Below are positions 27,373 to 34,536 of a DNA stretch of 54,655 bases, in pieces. This DNA is from Pseudomonadota bacterium (GTDB taxonomy: Bacteria > Pseudomonadota > Alphaproteobacteria > Rhizobiales > Hyphomicrobiaceae). Every line of letters starts with the position of its first letter. Positions within the stretch are counted from its first letter, which is position 1. Location of the stretch: positions 1 to 54,655 of the forward strand of contig JAFECH010000346.1 in assembly GCA_018242255.1 (NCBI GenBank). Reading direction: 5' to 3'. The position numbers and the translations under genes are program-made. The notes under the pieces are model-generated. The model saw nothing but the letters and a program-made list of their open reading frames with translations, did not search any database and had not been told where the DNA came from.

Positions 27373-28541
27373 TGCGGTTCAATTCTACTGTCGGGCTTTG
27401 CGAACGCTATGCCTGTCAACGTCTGATTGAGGTGCATGGCATTGTACTGCTCGCCATAAGTATGGAAGCCGGCAAGTCCATATAGGTCATAAATCGCCTC
27501 GACTTTGTGCCGGAGTTGCCCGGTCTCAGCATCGAGCCGCCTTAAGAAGCAATCGAACCCCAGAACGAAATCAATGCCACCTAATTCGGTGTCGACTTGT
27601 TCGAGCGTTTCCAACGTGGACTGAACCATATCACGGGGACGCCCGACCGTGAAAACCAGACCTTCGTCGATTGCACAAAGGAACGATAAGCTGCCGTCCG
27701 GATTCATGTTACGAATGGCGCGGCCGTAATACTCTCCCCCCACTTTCACGACGAGCGGATGAGTGGCGAAACTCATAGGACCAAGATCGTCGAGCGTCAC
27801 GCCAATGGCCGATGCGTACTCTCTGGCCGCTGGTTCGGCATTGAGATCGTAGACGATACGGTTTTCGCTGTCGGCCGCTGTAACGACGAGTTTGATCGGA
27901 GTAGGCTCGAAGTTCTGCGTCTTGAACACACGAAACGGCGCGGACGTTTCGATCACGAAGAGAATGGCGCCGTGCCGAATGAGCTGGCCGCGATGAATAA
28001 GGGCGGTGCGCTGAAATGCTAATCCATCGCCCGCCGAGCCACCCAAGAGCTCCATATCGTCGAGCGACCAGTGCAACGCCGCCGTCAAAGATTCTTCGCG
28101 ATCGGACAGCCCGTCGACGAGCACAAGGGCAAAAATATTTTCCTTCGCCGCGCGCGATACGCCGGTGATCATTTGTACCCGTAAGCGCCGCGCGATTTCA
28201 GAGGCGCGTTCGACGCCGCCTTTGTCGATATCCGGAATGACTTCGCTCATCACCCGGAACCCCTTCTCAGGGAAGGCGATAAAAACGATGCCACCTTGCG
28301 TCATGCCGAGCGGCCCAACTTCACCGGCCGTGCTGCAGCCCGATACAGTGACATCCGGGAAATTCCGCCGCAGTTCCCTGAGAAGAACCTCAGGGTCATG
28401 CTTGACCGAAAAGAAAACGATGATGTGTTGAAAGACACCATCCGCTAGCTCGGCGCGAGCAGCTAAAACGGCTTTCTCGGTGGAAAGTGTGCTCGCCACT
28501 ACGCGAACGCCACATGCGGCACGAGTGGTTTTTGTCGACAT
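27369..28541 (-). CDS. FIST-domain sensor protein (NosP-like)
   Basis: Cytoplasmic sensor of 390 aa with FIST N and FIST C domains, and no signal peptide or membrane segment. FIST signatures include HDPEVLLRELRRNFPDVTVSG with the following CSTAGEV, and LLGGSAGDGLAFQRT near the middle. The C-terminal part has CAIDEGLVFTVGRP and VLGFDCFLRR. It overlaps the histidine kinase gene (ATGA), so the two are translated together and probably interact. In NosP proteins the FIST region binds heme and reports nitric oxide; heme binding here is inference. A GAGGAA site precedes the ATG at 28541. Confidence 0.88.
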   Translation of the reverse strand: MSTKTTRAACGVRVVASTLSTEKAVLAARAELADGVFQHIIVFFSVKHDPEVLLRELRRNFPDVTVSGCSTAGEVGPLGMTQGGIVFIAFPEKGFRVMSEVIPDIDKGGVERASEIARRLRVQMITGVSRAAKENIFALVLVDGLSDREESLTAALHWSLDDMELLGGSAGDGLAFQRTALIHRGQLIRHGAILFVIETSAPFRVFKTQNFEPTPIKLVVTAADSENRIVYDLNAEPAAREYASAIGVTLDDLGPMSFATHPLVVKVGGEYYGRAIRNMNPDGSLSFLCAIDEGLVFTVGRPRDMVQSTLETLEQVDTELGGIDFVLGFDCFLRRLDAETGQLRHKVEAIYDLYGLAGFHTYGEQYNAMHLNQTLTGIAFAKPDSRIEPQ

Positions 28542-28694
28542 TTAACTCGGCTTCCTCGGTCGCATCGCGACGCGAGCCGCTTATCCAATGAACATGGGCC
28601 GGAATTTGCCACAGTCTGGCGGCCCGGACAATGTCGGTCTCGGGAGGAGCGCCATATGGGAATGGGACTTTCACGAAGCATGGCTTACGCCAAC

Positions 28695-28725
28695 AAAAAA
28701 AGCCCCAGCCATTTGGGCCGGGGCT
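28695..28725 (-). terminator. Intrinsic terminator of gmaS
   Basis: On the minus strand a 10-bp GC-rich stem with one mismatch (28701-28710 with 28716-28725) is followed by a run of T (28701-28695). It lies 29 bp past the gmaS stop and closes the methylamine transcription units. Confidence 0.9.
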
Positions 28726-28754
28726 CCGCAAGCAGCAAGTCTTAAGAAACGCCT

Positions 28755-30062
28755 TTAGCAGTCCAGGGTATGTGAGCGCTCCCAATCGGTGAAGTGAGAG
28801 GCATAGGAATTCCAGTTGTCGGTCTTGAGCTTGATATAGGCAGCGGCAAACTCATCGCCGAGTGCGCTCTTAAGCGATGCGTCCTTGTCGAACGCGCGGA
28901 TCGCATCGAGCAGGTTCAGAGGCAGGCGCGGCGCATCCTTCACGGTATGCCCGAGCTGATACATGTCGATATCGAGACGTTTGCCGGGATCGGCCTTGGT
29001 GCGGATGCCGTCGAGACCAGCCGCGATGATGACGGCCTGAAGCAGGTAGGGGTTTGCCGCGCCGTCAGGCAGACGCAACTCGAAACGACCCTTGCCCGGA
29101 ACGCGAACCATGTGCGTGCGGTTGTTGCCCGTCCATGTCACCGAGTTCGGCGACCAAGTTGCGCCCGACAGCGTACGCGGTGCGTTGATGCGCTTGTACG
29201 AGTTGACCGTCGGGTTCGTGATCGCGGCGAGCGCTTCGGCGTGCTTCATGATACCGCCGAGGAAGTAGTAGCCCTGCTGCGAGAGACCCATTTCGTCGGA
29301 CGCATCATAGAACATGTTCGTCTTGCCGTCTTTGTCCCACACCGAGATATGAGCGTGGCAACCGTTGCCGGTAAGACCAGCGAAAGGCTTCGGCATGAAC
29401 GTCGCACGCAGGCCGTGCTTTTCAGCAATCGAGCGCGTCATGAACTTGAAGAACGAGTGGCGATCGGCCGTAACCAGTGCATCGTCGAAGTTCCAGTTCA
29501 TTTCGAACTGACCGTTAGCGTCTTCGTGGTCGTTCTGATAGGGACCCCAGCCGAGTTCGAGCATGCTATCGCAGATCTCTGCGATGATGTCGTAACGGCG
29601 CATCAGGGCCTGCTGATCGTAGCACGGTTTCGAGGCGTTATCTTTGTCGTCTGAAATCTCGGTGCCTTCCGGCGAGATCAGGAAGAACTCACACTCGACG
29701 CCTGTCTTGACGTAAAGCCCAAGCTCAGCGGCTTCTGCCATAAGCTTCTTCAGAACGACGCGTGGCGCCTGCGGAACCTGCTTGTCTTCCATCACGCAGT
29801 CGGCCGCAACCCAGGCCACGTCTTTGCGCCAAGGCAGCTGGATGACCGACGACGCGTCCGGCATGCCGAAAAGATCCGGGTGAGCGGGCGTCATATCCAG
29901 CCAAGTCGCAAATCCCGCAAAGCCGGCGCCGTCCTTTTGCATGTCGGCGATTGCCGCAGCCGGAACGAGCTTCGCGCGCTGCGCTCCAAAAAGGTCCGTG
30001 TACGAAATCATGAAGTAGCGGATGCCACGCTCTTTAGCGAGCTGGGCAAGGTCCTGAGCCAT
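28755..30062 (-). CDS. gmaS: Gamma-glutamylmethylamide synthetase
   Basis: Glutamine-synthetase-family ligase that condenses glutamate with methylamine using ATP, the first step of indirect methylamine oxidation. The protein has 435 aa. Visible GS motifs are GVECEFFL with metal-binding glutamates at about 123 and 125, DHEDANGQFEMN (178-189), TGNGCHAHIS (231-240), and NSVTWTGNNRTHMVRVP for ATP and glutamate binding. The ATG at 30062 has GAGGAC upstream; the frame is open to 30167, across the mgsC terminator. Type III glutamine synthetase (glnT) is the sequence alternative, but adjacent mgs and mgd genes argue for GmaS. Confidence 0.92.
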   Translation of the reverse strand: MAQDLAQLAKERGIRYFMISYTDLFGAQRAKLVPAAAIADMQKDGAGFAGFATWLDMTPAHPDLFGMPDASSVIQLPWRKDVAWVAADCVMEDKQVPQAPRVVLKKLMAEAAELGLYVKTGVECEFFLISPEGTEISDDKDNASKPCYDQQALMRRYDIIAEICDSMLELGWGPYQNDHEDANGQFEMNWNFDDALVTADRHSFFKFMTRSIAEKHGLRATFMPKPFAGLTGNGCHAHISVWDKDGKTNMFYDASDEMGLSQQGYYFLGGIMKHAEALAAITNPTVNSYKRINAPRTLSGATWSPNSVTWTGNNRTHMVRVPGKGRFELRLPDGAANPYLLQAVIIAAGLDGIRTKADPGKRLDIDMYQLGHTVKDAPRLPLNLLDAIRAFDKDASLKSALGDEFAAAYIKLKTDNWNSYASHFTDWERSHTLDC

Positions 30063-30090
30063 ACTGTCTGTCCTCAACGCCTGCGTTTCA

Positions 30091-30118
30091 TTTTTATGAG
30101 TGCTTGCCGATTGGTCAA
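30091..30118 (-). promoter_or_regulatory. Candidate promoter of gmaS
   Basis: TTGACC (30113-30118) and TAAAAA (30091-30096) on the minus strand, 16 bp apart, would start a transcript about 20-25 nt before gmaS. The -35 overlaps the T-tract of the mgsC terminator. The -35 is good and the -10 poor. Confidence 0.45.
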
Positions 30119-30143
30119 AAAAGGGGCGGCTTAAAAGCCGCCC
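30117..30143 (-). terminator. Intrinsic terminator overlapping the mgsC stop codon
   Basis: A perfect 9-bp stem (30124-30132 with 30135-30143) with a 2-nt loop, probably opened to 4 nt in RNA, is followed on the minus strand by C and six T. The mgsC stop codon TAA (30131-30133) lies inside the hairpin, so a ribosome finishing mgsC would mask it. Confidence 0.85.
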
Positions 30144-31468
30144 GCTCCGGTCACCCCGGGGATCCACGATGTTCCGGCGAGGGGCACACGCGCCATCGCC
30201 GCAGCTTCGATCGTCAAGGCACAGAGATCTTCTGGCTCGAGATTGTGAATGTTGTTGTGGCCGGCAGCGCGGGCGATGGTTTGCACCTCGAGCGTCATGA
30301 CCTTCAGATAGTTCGCGAGGCGACGGCCGGCGCGAACCGGATCTAGACGCTTCGACAGCTCCGGATCCTGCGTCGTGATGCCTGCTGGGTCGCGACCTTC
30401 GTGCCAGTCGTCGTAGCAGCCGGCGCGCGTGCCGAGCTTCTCATATTCGGCTTCAAGCGCCGGATCGTTGTCGCCAAGAGCAGCCAGAGCGGCGATGCCG
30501 ATTGAAACCGCGTCAGCGCCCAAAGCGAGAGCCTTGGCGACATCCGCGCCGTTGCGAATGCCGCCGGAGACGATGAGCTGCACCTTGCGATGCATGCCGA
30601 GGTCTTGCAGCGACTGCACCGCCGGACGAATGCAGGCAAGCGTCGGCAGGCCGACATGCTCGATGAAGACTTCCTGCGTTGCAGCAGTGCCGCCTTGCAT
30701 ACCGTCGAGCACGATAACGTCGGCGCCCGCTTTGACTGCCAGGGCCACGTCGTAATAGGGACGCGTGCCACCGACTTTCACGTAGATGGGCTTTTCCCAA
30801 TTCGTGATCTCGCGGAGCTCGAGGATCTTGATCTCGAGATCGTCCGGACCCGTCCAGTCAGGGTGACGGCAAGCAGAGCGCTGGTCGATGCCTTTCGGCA
30901 GGTTGCGCATTTCCGCGACGCGGTCCGAAATTTTCTGTCCGAGGAGCATACCGCCGCCGCCGGGCTTCGCGCCCTGGCCGACAACGATCTCGATCGCGTC
31001 TGCCTTGCGCAAATCGTCGGGGTTCATGCCGTAACGCGACGGCAAATACTGATAGATGAGCGTTTTCGATTGGCCGCGCTCTTCCGGCGTCATGCCGCCG
31101 TCGCCGGTCGTCGTTGAAGTTCCAGCAATCGAAGCACCACGTCCAAGCGCCTCTTTCGCATTCGCCGACAGAGCGCCGAAGCTCATGCCCGCGATCGTAA
31201 TCGGAATCTTGAGCTCGATCGGCTTTTTGGCAAAGCGCGTGCCGAGAGTGACCGTCGTGGTGCATTTTTCGCGATAGCCTTCAAGCGGGTATCGCGACAT
31301 TGAAGCTCCCAGAAACAGGAGATCGTCGAAGTGCGGGACACGGCGTTTCGCGCCGCCGCCACGAATATCGTAAATGCCCGTAGCTGAAGCGCGCCGGATT
31401 TCCGACAGCGTGTAATCGTCAAAGGTCGCCGAGGGGCGCGGCGTTGTAAGCGGGATCTTCGGCGACAT
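30131..31468 (-). CDS. mgsC: N-methylglutamate synthase subunit C (FMN-binding glutamate-synthase-like)
   Basis: Catalytic subunit of 445 aa corresponding to the FMN-binding central domain of glutamate synthase. It moves the methylamino group onto 2-oxoglutarate to give N-methylglutamate. Typical segments are IPITIAGMSFGALSANAKEA, TGDGGMTPEER, VGQGAKPGGGGMLLGQK, KVGGTRPYYDVALAVKAGAD, DGMQGGTAA and VSGGIRNGADVAKALALGAD. It follows mgsB with a one-base stop/start overlap. Its stop lies inside an intrinsic terminator, which separates it from gmaS. The same protein is annotated GlxD in rhizobia. Confidence 0.92.
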   Translation of the reverse strand: MSPKIPLTTPRPSATFDDYTLSEIRRASATGIYDIRGGGAKRRVPHFDDLLFLGASMSRYPLEGYREKCTTTVTLGTRFAKKPIELKIPITIAGMSFGALSANAKEALGRGASIAGTSTTTGDGGMTPEERGQSKTLIYQYLPSRYGMNPDDLRKADAIEIVVGQGAKPGGGGMLLGQKISDRVAEMRNLPKGIDQRSACRHPDWTGPDDLEIKILELREITNWEKPIYVKVGGTRPYYDVALAVKAGADVIVLDGMQGGTAATQEVFIEHVGLPTLACIRPAVQSLQDLGMHRKVQLIVSGGIRNGADVAKALALGADAVSIGIAALAALGDNDPALEAEYEKLGTRAGCYDDWHEGRDPAGITTQDPELSKRLDPVRAGRRLANYLKVMTLEVQTIARAAGHNNIHNLEPEDLCALTIEAAAMARVPLAGTSWIPGVTGAGGF

Positions 31469-32154
31469 CAGTAAGCATCCGCGTTGTCGATGTTGAAGTT
31501 ATAGAGCTTGCGTGCGGAACCGTACCGCCGAAACTCGCTGGTCTTCGCGTCCTTGATGCCGGCCCCTTCGAGAAGCTTCGAGAGCGCCTCGTGATGCTCG
31601 GGCCGCATTTCCTTTTCGATGCAGTCGGCGCCGAGGCTCTTCACCTTGCCGCGCACGAACAGCTTGGCCTCGTAGATGGAATCGCCGAGCGCGTCGCCCG
31701 CATCGCCAAGCACGACCAGATGCCCCGACTGCGCCATGAACGCCGACATATGGCCGATATTGCCTTTGACGACGATATCGATGCCCTTCATCGAAATACC
31801 GCACCGCGACGATGCATTGCCTTCGATGACGAGCAGACCGCCATGGCCCGTCGCGCCGGCGTATTGGCTGGCATCACCTTTGATGACGACTTTGCCCGAC
31901 ATCATGTTTTCAGCAACGCCCGGCCCTGCAGAGCCGTGCACCGTGACAGTCGCCTTCTTGTTCATGCCGGCGCAATAATACCCGACGCTGCCGAGCACAT
32001 CGACTTTGATCGGGGCGTCGAGACCGACGGCGATCGCGTGACCGCCGCGCGGATTGAGCACTTCCCATTGTGCTTCGTTGGAGCCGTCCTTTTGCCGGTG
32101 CAGCTCTTCGTTAAGTTCGCGCAACGGACTCTTGGCGAGATCGAACGTACGCAT
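31468..32154 (-). CDS. mgsB: N-methylglutamate synthase subunit B (GXGXG domain)
   Basis: Structural subunit of 228 aa homologous to the C-terminal GXGXG beta-helix of glutamate synthase. Successive glycine-rich turns include VLGSVGYYCAGMNKKATVTV, VHGSAGPGVAENMMSGKVVI, GDASQYAGATGHGGLLVI and VLGDAGDALGDSIYEAKLFV. The start could be the ATG at 32178, which overlaps the mgsA stop, but the ATG at 32154 (MRTFDLAKSP) has GGGGAA just upstream and begins at the conserved part of the family, so it is preferred. Middle gene of mgsABC. Confidence 0.9.
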   Translation of the reverse strand: MRTFDLAKSPLRELNEELHRQKDGSNEAQWEVLNPRGGHAIAVGLDAPIKVDVLGSVGYYCAGMNKKATVTVHGSAGPGVAENMMSGKVVIKGDASQYAGATGHGGLLVIEGNASSRCGISMKGIDIVVKGNIGHMSAFMAQSGHLVVLGDAGDALGDSIYEAKLFVRGKVKSLGADCIEKEMRPEHHEALSKLLEGAGIKDAKTSEFRRYGSARKLYNFNIDNADAY

Positions 32155-32177
32155 GAGTTCCCCAATTAGCTGCTGCA

Positions 32178-33074
32178 TCAGCGTTGCCAGAAATAAACGG
32201 TTGCGGGTTCAGGCTCCCAGACCTTTGCCTTGTCAATTCCAGGCAGACCAGCGAGCGCGCGATATTCGGAGCCGAACGCGACGTAGTCGTCTGTTTCAGC
32301 CATGACGGCCGGCTTGCAGGCAATCGGATCGCGAACTACGCCGAAGCCTTCCTTCGTGCCGACGACGAAATTGAAGAAGCCGTCGAGGTCGTCGAGGCTC
32401 TTTTCTAACGCCTCGCCAAGGTTCATGCCCTGCTTCATGCGCCAGGTGAGATACGACGCAGCAACTTCGGTATCGTTTTCAGTGTTGAACTTCATGCCAT
32501 CGCGTACGAGTTCGCGCCGCAGGCTCGCATGGTTCGACAGCGAACCGTTGTGCACGAGGCATTCGTCGGCACCCGTTGAGAACGGATGCGCGCCGAGCGT
32601 CGTCACCGCTGATTCCGTTGCCATGCGAGTGTGGCCGATGGCGTGCGTGCCGGACATGTGCGCGAGATCGAAGCGTTTCGCCACCTCGGTCGGATAACCG
32701 ACTTCCTTGTAGATCTCGATGTTCTCGCCCGTCGCCATAGTGCGGATAGACGGGAATTCATCGGCGAGCAGAGTTTTGATGTCGTCGAGCTTGTCCGACG
32801 GAATGCTGAGGACAGCGTGGGTGTCCTTGACCGTCAGTTTGGCCCCGACCTTCTTGTCTTTCGCCAAAGTTGCCTGGAGCTTTGCGAAGTCGGTCTTGGC
32901 GCTTGCCGATTGCAGGGTGATCTTCGTGCGACCGTCTTCAGCCGCACCATAAATCGCAAAACCCGCTGAATCCGGGCCACGCTCACACATCGTCGAAAGC
33001 ATCTTTGACAGAAGCTCTCCGAGCTGCGGCTCCATTTCTGGCTTTTTCAAAAATAATCCGACGATGCCGCACAT
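32178..33074 (-). CDS. mgsA: N-methylglutamate synthase subunit A (class II glutamine amidotransferase)
   Basis: Amidotransferase subunit of 298 aa that hydrolyses gamma-glutamylmethylamide and delivers methylamine to the synthase. The N-terminal nucleophile is Cys2 (MCGIVGLF), exposed after Met removal. Other class II features are ERGPDSAGFAIYG, the IGHTRMATES segment, HPFSTGADECLVHNGSLSNH and the ENDTEVAASYL stretch. The start has AGGAGG 5-6 bases upstream. A strong sigma70-type promoter lies about 35-65 bp ahead. A GATase domain acting on ordinary glutamine would look the same, so substrate identity rests on context. Confidence 0.92.
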   Translation of the reverse strand: MCGIVGLFLKKPEMEPQLGELLSKMLSTMCERGPDSAGFAIYGAAEDGRTKITLQSASAKTDFAKLQATLAKDKKVGAKLTVKDTHAVLSIPSDKLDDIKTLLADEFPSIRTMATGENIEIYKEVGYPTEVAKRFDLAHMSGTHAIGHTRMATESAVTTLGAHPFSTGADECLVHNGSLSNHASLRRELVRDGMKFNTENDTEVAASYLTWRMKQGMNLGEALEKSLDDLDGFFNFVVGTKEGFGVVRDPIACKPAVMAETDDYVAFGSEYRALAGLPGIDKAKVWEPEPATVYFWQR

Positions 33075-33111
33075 AGCTGCCTCCTGACTGGGCCGCGAAG
33101 GAATGGCTCAG

Positions 33112-33140
33112 ACATTATTCGTGCGGCGACAATCTGTCAA
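33112..33140 (-). promoter_or_regulatory. Sigma70-type promoter of mgsABC
   Basis: TTGACA (33135-33140) and TAATGT (33112-33117) on the minus strand with a 17-bp spacer. Transcription would begin near 33105, giving a leader of about 30 nt before mgsA. Confidence 0.75.
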
Positions 33141-33148
33141 CTCAGAAG

Positions 33149-33170
33149 AAAGAAGATTTCTTTAAAAGAA
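33149..33170. promoter_or_regulatory. Candidate operator upstream of the mgsA promoter
   Basis: Three alternating half-sites, AAAGAA-GAT-TTCTTT-A-AAAGAA, form two overlapping perfect palindromes (33149-33163 and 33158-33170). They begin 8 bp upstream of the mgsA -35 box, a position typical of an activator. The half-sites share AAGA/TCTT with the dyad upstream of mgdA. Confidence 0.5.
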
Positions 33171-33205
33171 TGTTTGGAAAATTTGAAGCCGCAACGAGGT
33201 CGAGC

Positions 33206-33859
33206 TCACGGTCGCGGATAAATGATGATCGACAGGTACGTCATCGGCGACTGAATGAGCCGTGCCGGGCCATGAGGTGCCGCACTGTCGAACAGAATGG
33301 CATCTCCTGGAGCAAGGTGATAGCTGCGATCGGCATGGGCGTATTCGACCTCGCCTGAGAGCATGAAAATGAACTCGACACCCTCGTGCTGGAAGCCGGT
33401 GTACGCCGCCGCATCGTCCGAAAGCGTGATGAGATAAGGTTCGATGACGACCGGTCCGTCAAGCGAATGGCCAAGAAGCTGATACTGATGACCGACCTTC
33501 GTCCCGCGACGGCGAATGACGACGCCTTCGCCTGATTTGACGTACGAACAATCGCGCCGCTGTTCGAACGAGGCGAATAGCACTGTCAGCGGTACATTCA
33601 GCGCCGATGCCAGCATCTGTAACGTGCTGAGCGACGGCGAGATCTGTCCGTTTTCAATTTTGGAAAGCATTCCCGGCGAGATTTGCGATGCCGCGGCAAG
33701 CTCAGCGACGGTTAGCCCTGCGTGCTTTCGATGGTGGCGAACCTGGTGTCCGATAGCCTGCTCTAGCGTATGTTCGGCTGCGCCCGGCGCATTCGAACCT
33801 GTCGCCAAAGGCTCGGCTTCGGCAATTTCGACTGAGTTTTTGCGTGGCTTTTCTGACAT
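33206..33859 (-). CDS. XRE-family regulator with C-terminal cupin domain
   Basis: Transcription regulator of 217 aa. After an acidic leader, the helix-turn-helix covers about 36-92 (IGHQVRHHRKHAGLTVAELA, then SPGMLSKIENGQISPSLSTL). The cupin fold follows (HEGVEFIFMLSGEVEYAHAD, YHLAPGDAILFDSAAPHGPA), a likely ligand sensor. This family often controls amine and glutamate-derivative catabolism. It sits between mgdD and mgsA in the same direction, so it is a natural candidate regulator of both. A short dyad GGAA-CACTA-TTCC (33924-33936) 65 bp before its start may be an autoregulatory site, but that is weak. Confidence 0.9.
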   Translation of the reverse strand: MSEKPRKNSVEIAEAEPLATGSNAPGAAEHTLEQAIGHQVRHHRKHAGLTVAELAAASQISPGMLSKIENGQISPSLSTLQMLASALNVPLTVLFASFEQRRDCSYVKSGEGVVIRRRGTKVGHQYQLLGHSLDGPVVIEPYLITLSDDAAAYTGFQHEGVEFIFMLSGEVEYAHADRSYHLAPGDAILFDSAAPHGPARLIQSPMTYLSIIIYPRP

Positions 33860-33944
33860 GAATGCTTTCCGCCGACGATGGCGGCTGAAATAGACTTAAT
33901 ATACAAACAGGTTCGCACGTCGCGGAACACTATTCCACCACGGG

Positions 33945-33977
33945 AAAAAAAATGTCCAATGCCTGAAAGACGCAGGC
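33945..33977 (-). terminator. Possible weak terminator after mgdD
   Basis: On the minus strand GCCTG/CAGGC (33961-33977) is followed, after eight unpaired bases, by eight T (33945-33952). The gap between stem and T-tract makes it doubtful. Confidence 0.3.
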
Positions 33978-34005
33978 TAAAGTATTCGGGAAAACTTACC
34001 TCAGA

Positions 34006-34536
34006 TCAAAACCGGTCGAGCCAGCTCCGGAAATCCTTCGTGTAGGTCCGTGCGCAGGCAAATTCATAACCCCTGCCGTCAGGTAGTCGCCATACCATTA
34101 CGCCGAGATGCGAGACGTGGGTGATAGCCACGTCTCCCGGCTTAAACGATGTATCTTCGAAATCGATACCCATACTCTGGACCAGGACGTCGGATGGCCG
34201 TGAAATCGCCATTTGGAAAATCGTCCGGCTGTCACTGACGTCGACAACTGAAGCAAAACCACTAAATGTTTTCGCATGTTGGAGCGAAGGGTCCACACCC
34301 TTCGACGCTGGCTCGATGAGCAGCCATTGCTCCGGACCCGCCCAGACAATCGTCATGCCGTGCGCGTCTAGCGCTCTGGGCGTCAACGGAAATTCTACGC
34401 CAAAAGCAGCGCGTGCCGCATCGTTAAGTCCAGCCAGCATGCCCCGCCTGGCGGAGATGTGGGTGACGGCTACGTCGGGCCGTTCAACGATCGCCGAATG
34501 CTGTTCTGCCCTCAGGCCGTTCGCAAGATCAGACAC
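34006..34536 (-). CDS. mgdD: N-methylglutamate dehydrogenase gamma subunit
   Basis: Sarcosine-oxidase gamma-like subunit of 176 aa, belonging to the aminomethyltransferase-like fold of SoxG. Characteristic stretches are TIVWAGPEQWLLIEP, VVDVSDSRTIFQMAI, DFEDTSFKPGDVAITHVSHL and the C-terminal SFRSWLD-type end (YTKDFRSWLDRF). It is a structural subunit in the heterotetramer. Its start overlaps the mgdC end by 8 bp, indicating coupled translation. Last gene of mgdABCD. Confidence 0.9.
   Translation of the reverse strand: MSDLANGLRAEQHSAIVERPDVAVTHISARRGMLAGLNDAARAAFGVEFPLTPRALDAHGMTIVWAGPEQWLLIEPASKGVDPSLQHAKTFSGFASVVDVSDSRTIFQMAISRPSDVLVQSMGIDFEDTSFKPGDVAITHVSHLGVMVWRLPDGRGYEFACARTYTKDFRSWLDRF

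Noticed and set aside
33924-33936. GGAA-CACTA-TTCC dyad before the XRE regulator
   Set aside because: Four-base arms are expected by chance; mentioned only as a weak possibility in the regulator entry.
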